From Nymphaea colorata (Eukaryota > Streptophyta > Magnoliopsida > Nymphaeales > Nymphaeaceae), in the NCBI RefSeq assembly GCF_008831285.2, contig NC_045147.1, forward strand, positions 9,642,334 to 9,706,333: DNA of 64,000 nucleotides. The letters run 5' to 3'. The notes under the pieces are model-generated. The model was not told where the DNA came from, searched no databases, and was given only the letters and a program-made list of their open reading frames with translations. The stretch's first letter is position 1. The number at the start of each line of letters is the position of its first letter. A program made the translations under genes and the position numbers. Positions 58,843 to 64,000 of this stretch are shown piece by piece.

Positions 58843-58850
58843 CATTTATA
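58843..58850 (-). promoter_or_regulatory. TATA box of the GAD-like first exon
   Basis: Minus-strand TATAAATG, 124 bp upstream of the ATG at 58726, next to a CATTGGGCG (reverse CCAAT) word. A (CT)n/(CA)n tract (58759-58786 on the plus strand as TG/GA repeats) lies in the predicted leader. Confidence 0.6.
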
Positions 58851-58859
58851 CGCCCAATG

Positions 58860-60665
58860 AAGGTGGGTTCCTTCTATATGTGCTCCACTTGATCGGGTCC
58901 ACTAGGCCTAGGTACCTACCTTGTTATTGATTATAAAACTCAACTGGTTGGTTTGATTAATCCGGATTTGAAATCAATGGAACTGATATGGACTTGACAT
59001 GGCATATTTTTACTGACAAAATTGTCGAATTAAAGATCTTCTATTGGACGTAAAATCTGCACTTAAAACCTTTATTGCATTAAGAAAACGTCTGATTTAA
59101 AATCAGAAGGGAAATGTTTAATCTTTAAATTCACGGTTCTCAAATCTTATAGATCTTAAATCATAAAGCTACCAAACGTGCCAAATGGTTTTAAGGATGG
59201 GGCAGAATTTTATTTGATCACAAGGCAAGGAGCATATGGCACATGTTTGGATATTCCTGCTCCCTCTCTCCGCAAATTAAGACGAAGACCTTCATTCTTT
59301 AAACCCGGGGCCGACCTTCTAATGTCGATGATTTTTAAAAACGAAAAAACTTGAACGCGACAAACGAGATATTCTGGCGTTTGCCAGTACAATTACTAAA
59401 ATAATAAATTCATGAGCCAATCCGTACATGTTCTCTGTTCCTTTGGTCCTATGACGTCGGCAGCGATGTCCGGACCCAAAGTCTTCTCAAGCCGATCTGG
59501 TCGGCCGGACCGGAGCAGCGTCGATGGGCCCCACCAGGCTACTTCTGGTTATTTCTAAAACTAGTAGTTTTTTTTTCCCCCAAGCATCCGATCATCGTTT
59601 TCACTAAAACTGGTTGTATTAATTTTTTGCGTGCTTCTCCAAATTTTTGGAAGGCGTTAATATTCTTTCTTAATTGAGGCCACAATTGATGCTGCCTAAA
59701 GCGACTTTCTTGTTCCTGTTAAAATCCAGAAGAGGTTTGGGCAATATCCCTTAAAAGGTTGGCCTTTCTGTTTCTTTTTCAAACACTCTTTTCTGTCATG
59801 GGAATGACTATCTGTTCCTACTATTATTATTTTGTCAAATAAGAAGCGAATACAAGCAAACTGGCGACCGTTCCCTCTATCTTCCCAAGTCATTAAGGTC
59901 TTCACGCAAAGGTGGAGCAAAAAAAAAAATGGTTAAGGGATACCAGCTATAAAATGTAAAATGTTTATGGAGCACCAATATATAAATGAAAAAAAAACTT
60001 AATGCAACGAAATAGCTGCAAGACGCTGGCTTTTCAAGGTAATTTAATAATATCAAATAGTCTCCAACTTCGTGGTGTCATGGTCGATGTTCTTTATTCT
60101 CTCTTTCCGTGTGTGGCTCGTTTTTTTTTTTCTTCTTTCCATCGTCGTTGGTAGAAAAACCAACCGAGGAAGCTTTGACTTCATGTTGTTTTGTCGTGGA
60201 CAGGGGCGGAACCAAAGAGAGGCCCGCACCCCACCTCAAAAAAAAAATAAAAATTTACATGTAAATTTTAAAAAAATTTACTTGCCTTATATAAACATTT
60301 TGATAAATGCTATTTTTAGTCCGTAACAAAATTTGTACACTTTAATTTGATCTTCTCATGAAAATTTAGCTGTCCCCTGGCCATAGGAAGCTTCAATTAA
60401 TGCAACATAAGTGGTGGAAGCAAAGTGTTGCATTGCCTGACCCGATTCATTATTTATTAAATGTCATTGGATTCGATCATCACAAGGACAGGAAGGAATG
60501 GCATTTCCCCATCTCGATGCTGTTCGGCTTTTGGTCGTGAAGAACAGCAGCATTGAGTGGCATAGCGGGATTGAATAATGCTGGGCTTTCATCCAGTCCA
60601 TTTGTTAATAACCTACGGACATAAGGGCCAACCTCAGATTTTTTTTATAAATTCTTTATGATAAG
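58860..60665. other. Gene-free stretch with a possible MITE fragment
   Basis: No coding sequence recognised. At about 60200-60380, GACAGGGGCGGAACCAA followed by A/T-rich AAAATTTA tracts and CTGTCCCCTGG resembles the common plant repeat with a GGGGCGGAGCC start and T/A-rich core. AT-rich sequence of similar texture resumes at 62700 after the TRIM. Evidence is textual resemblance only. Confidence 0.35.
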
Positions 60666-60670
60666 GTCAG

Positions 60671-61376
60671 TGTCACGGGCTGAGTTTCTCCAGCCCGCGC
60701 GGCGCCGAAGGCATTCCCCAAAGCCTTCGGCCAGCCGTCTCTCTCTTAAGCTAGCGGAAGCATTCATCTTTTCTTCGGGACTGTGGACTAGACGATGAGT
60801 GCTAAGCACTCGGCACACCATCACCCAGGTTTATCCCATTGTCGACCATCGGCAAGCCGTGGCCATGAGGCCCTATCAGAACTTCGTCATTCCTCCAAGT
60901 GCCTATCTACATCCAAACAAAATCTGGGTGGGGGTAGACTTCCCTTGGGAGGAAGTCCTCAGCCGAAGCCAGTTGACAACTATATGTCATTAAGTAAGGC
61001 GGCCGACCATCGCCCTACTCGACGATGAGCATTCACTTGCTTACCCCTGCGTGACTCTACGCAGTTGTGGAACGCAACGTATGCGCCCACTGGGGGAATT
61101 GCCCCTAACCCACGCACCCCCTTGTGTATCCAAACACTACGCGTGTGTAACCCACTGGATTCCCCAACGACGGACTTGCACTTCCAAAGGAACTGCTGAT
61201 CTTGATGCATTTAAACGCCTTGTCACTGCACCACCGTGCTGCACATTCCATGTGCATTGCTTTCTGCTTGACTCGGCGACCGATTGATCCCACATGCCTT
61301 CCAACTATGCCTAAGCTTGCCAAGCAGCATCACCTTTTACTGGCTTGGCCGGGCTAGACACAGTCGACCGGCAACA
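60671..61376 (-). repeat. 3' LTR of the TRIM-like element (left copy)
   Basis: TGTCACGGGCTGAG…GGCAACA, 706 bp. On the minus strand the adjacent interior sequence GGCGGTGGGAGAG (61377-61389) is the polypurine tract. Confidence 0.9.
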
Positions 61377-61970
61377 CTCTCCCACCGCCAAAATCGTCAC
61401 TGACCTCAGTGACTTTGCCCCGAGCGATAGAAGTTCAGCTACCGTTCCCTTGATTTCTTTTGAACTGAGCCTTCGTCCGTTCGTCTGGTTGACGCACCCG
61501 TCACGTCGCGGCTAGCTACCTTATCAGGTGTTTTGCCTCTAGTCCATTCCTTAACATCATCCCACTTTTCTATCACTATTTGCACTTTTCCTTAGTAAAG
61601 TCCGGAACATCTCTGACGACCACTAAGTCTCAAATTTCCAAGCTGTGTTGCCAACCCGTGCACATGCTCCTTTCTTGAGACATGTCAACACTAAGGGCAC
61701 TTGCCCTCCTGGACAATCCTTTTCCACGTTGGGTCTCACCCTATCTGTCTCAGCGAGCGGCTCTCTTGGCCCTTATGCTCCTGATGCCCAGACACAATCT
61801 TCGGAACGTGTGATCTCCATCTGACCAACACCAACGCGGTCACCTGAACCAGTGTCCGACGAATATGCCCGAAACCTTAGGGCACCAAACAAGCCAACAT
61901 TTTTCATTGAACCACTTGTTTGTTATCATCGCAGCGTTCTCATCTTTCAAGTTCCCTTCGAGAAATCGTC

Positions 61971-61983
61971 TGCTCTGATACCA
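61971..61983 (-). other. Primer-binding site (initiator Met tRNA) of the TRIM
   Basis: The minus strand reads TGGTATCAGAGCA, two bases from the right LTR: a full match to the initiator Met PBS. This fixes the element's orientation. Confidence 0.92.
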
Positions 61984-61985
61984 CT

Positions 61986-62692
61986 TGTCACGGGCCGAGT
62001 TTCTCTAGCCCGCGCGGCGCCGAAGGCGTTCCCCAAAGCCTTCGGCCAGCCGTCTCTCTCTTAAGCTAGCGGAAGCATTCATCTTTTCTTCGGGACTGTG
62101 GATTAGACGAGGAGTGCTAAGCACTCGGCACACCATCACCCAGGTTTATCCCATTGTCGACCATCGGCAAGCTGTGGCCATAAGGCCCTGTCAGAACTTC
62201 GCCATTCCTCCAAGTGTCTATCTACATCCAAACGAAATCTGGGTGGGGGTAGACTTCCCTTGGGAGGAAGTCCTCAGCCGAAGCCAGTTGACGACTATAT
62301 GTCATTAAGTAAGGCGGCCGACCATCGCCCTGCTCGACGATGAGTATTCACTTGCTCACCCCCGCGTGACTCTACGCGGTTGTGGAACGCAGCGTATGCG
62401 CCCACTGGGGAATTGCCCCTAACCCACGTGCACCCCCTTGTGTATCCAAACACTACGCGTAGGGAACCCACTGGATTCCCCAACGACGGACTTGCACTTT
62501 CAAAAGGACTGCTGATCTTGATGCATTTAAACGCCTTGTCACTGCACCACCGCGCTGCACATTCCACGTGCATTGCTTTCTGCTTGACTCGGCGACCAAT
62601 TGATCACACATGCCTTTCAACTATGCCTAAGCTGGCCAAGCAGCATCACCTTTTACTGGCTTGGCCGGACCAGACACAGTCGACCGGCAACA
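61986..62692 (-). repeat. 5' LTR of the TRIM-like element (right copy)
   Basis: TGTCACGGGCCGAG…GGCAACA, 707 bp. It differs from the left copy at many scattered positions, mostly transitions, so this insertion is older than the gypsy element at 31.5 kb. ORFs crossing it (for example 62295-62573) are not genes. Confidence 0.9.
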
Positions 62693-62697
62693 GTCAG

Positions 62698-64000
62698 ATT
62701 ATAGTTTTAAAATTTTAACATATACCGAATTATAATTTTTTAAATTTTCTATATAAGTAAAACTAAAATTTTTGAAACTTATAAGTAAAATTTTGTTTTT
62801 TTGTTTTTCACATAAATTCAAGGCAAATACATCTTCAGTCAAGATTTACCCCAAAGGCAACTAATAGCATGCTTCTTACCCATTCATTCTGGTTTGGCCG
62901 ATTTTTTTCCTACAGACCAATTTTGAAAAAACTCAATTTGAGTCATGCATAAAACGAACCTTGATATGTTTTCGATGACGTCTGTATGCTCAGATGAACT
63001 CATAGTTTCTTTAGGCTATGATGTACTCCAATCTCGACATGAAGCTAAAGTGATGCAATGAGGAGACTTTTCGGTGGACAAGAGAGGAATATTCGAAGAT
63101 TATGCATTGAGATTGTTGTACCATAGGTCAGCTGGTTCAGAAAACTTTGACGGTTTCCTCTTGTCATCGAGGGATAAGTCAAAACTGATCATTCTTATGT
63201 AACCAACTGCAATGCAATAAAAGAACAAAGTTTTCATTTCTCTATGTTGCAATTGCATGGAGAAGCTCTAATTAGTGAACGTTTATCAATACGTCATCCC
63301 TTTTGACGTTGTGGTCTAAACAACTTAATGTGGGTTGGGTTTGGGGCAATAGCTTTTGGATTTTATGGGTGTGCAAGTCATCCTACCGCTTAAAAGAAAG
63401 CTGCGCTTCTACCCAACTTATTGTTCCTTACCTTAGGATGCTGCTACCATCACCAAAGGATTGACGCTACGGAACTGGGTTTTACGCTGCTGGGAAAAAA
63501 CCATTCTATTTCTATCCAAAGGCGGTAAGAAACTGCCATTTAACTTCTTACCGCTAGTCAGCCATACCACTAACGATGCACTTCACACACTGAACTAATT
63601 CTAACCTTTGTGATCCCTAAGTTTGATCTTCCACTCCAGTGGGACAAATGTAAAGAAGTTTACAGCCATGAAAGTATTTAGGCAGCATTTTTTTATTGAA
63701 GCGATTCTCAGTTTTTACCAACCCTCAAATAACCCTAAAACGGGCGTGGTTGAGGTCCTGATCAAATGTTGCAACACATACAGCTATGCTTTCTTTTATT
63801 CAAATAAAGTTTTTCTTTTTGTATTTTCTTAATGCTTAGAACAGTGGAAAAAAAAAAAATCTACATTCTCATAGCTTTTGCTGCTTGAAGGCAAGAAAAA
63901 TGAGTTCCACGTAACTTGAAATGTTTTTTTTCTTTTTTGTAATTCCATTTTACTTTTTTCACTTTAGTAACCACCGATTCGGTATTGCAGATTTCGAACC
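62698..64000. other. Gene-free AT-rich end of window
   Basis: No recognisable gene. The ORF at 63623-63832 shows no domain. Poly-A and poly-T runs occur near 63849 and 63926. Confidence 0.5.

Larger units (their letters stand above)
60671..62692 (-). mobile_element. TRIM-like non-autonomous LTR retrotransposon
   Basis: Two ~707-bp direct repeats flank 609 bp without coding capacity. The target duplication GTCAG is perfect (60666-60670 and 62693-62697). Orientation is minus: the PBS adjoins the right LTR and the polypurine tract adjoins the left LTR. At about 2 kb with a minimal interior, it fits terminal-repeat retrotransposons in miniature, although its LTRs are longer than typical. The minus-strand LTR end …CTCAGCCCGTGACA matches the young gypsy element's LTR end, hinting at a shared mobilising machinery. 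Confidence 0.88.

Noticed and set aside
60795-61287. Several ORFs in the TRIM LTR, repeated at 62114-62718
   Set aside because: Duplicated because they lie in LTRs; no conserved frame between copies.
1-64000. tRNA and rRNA genes, organellar insertions
   Set aside because: No cloverleaf, A/B-box pair or rRNA/plastid sequence recognised by eye; the tRNA-like words found are retrotransposon primer-binding sites.

Overview
This is nuclear DNA from a seed plant, most likely an angiosperm. The evidence is intron-containing genes, a plant-type glutamate decarboxylase with a calmodulin-binding-like tail, a ROP GTPase exon, and a dense, nested load of plant LTR retrotransposons (chromoviruses, Ogre/Tat-like, copia, LARD-like and TRIM-like). 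I cannot name the species. Nothing prokaryotic or organellar is visible.

Layout. 1-4.4 kb is AT-rich, gene-free DNA with microsatellites and small tandem duplications. 4.4-18.5 kb is one composite minus-strand retrotransposon nest: a long-LTR chromovirus (TSD GAAGG on both sides) whose 5' LTR was entered by an Ogre/Tat-like element, after which a deletion fused the two elements inside their RNase H domains. 18.5-31.4 kb is low-coding DNA with a 3x1.52-kb tandem triplication (19.9-24.5 kb), two orphan exon-like ORFs, an orphan ROP exon and a CACTA-like non-autonomous element. 31.46-37.0 kb is a very young chromodomain-bearing Ty3/gypsy element with perfect TSDs and three disabling lesions. 37.3-46.36 kb is a LARD-like element (3-kb LTRs around about 3 kb of non-coding DNA). 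46.6-52.7 kb holds the only convincing host gene, a six-exon glutamate decarboxylase (490 aa, minus strand). 55.7-57.5 kb is a decayed copia pol. At 58.65-58.85 kb there is a second GAD-like first exon with its own TATA box, in the same orientation as the gene. 60.67-62.69 kb is a TRIM-like element.

How the parts relate. GAD converts glutamate to GABA and CO2. Its 3' end lies about 250 bp from the LARD. Its large intron 2 carries a GC-rich island, and a GAD-like promoter plus exon 1 sits 6.1 kb upstream, separated from the main exon 1 by copia debris. The two non-autonomous elements carry the terminal signatures of the two coding chromoviruses in the same window: the TRIM shares its LTR end and PBS context with the 31.5-kb element, and the LARD shares its PPT/LTR start with the 4.4-kb element. 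This suggests partner relationships visible within one locus.
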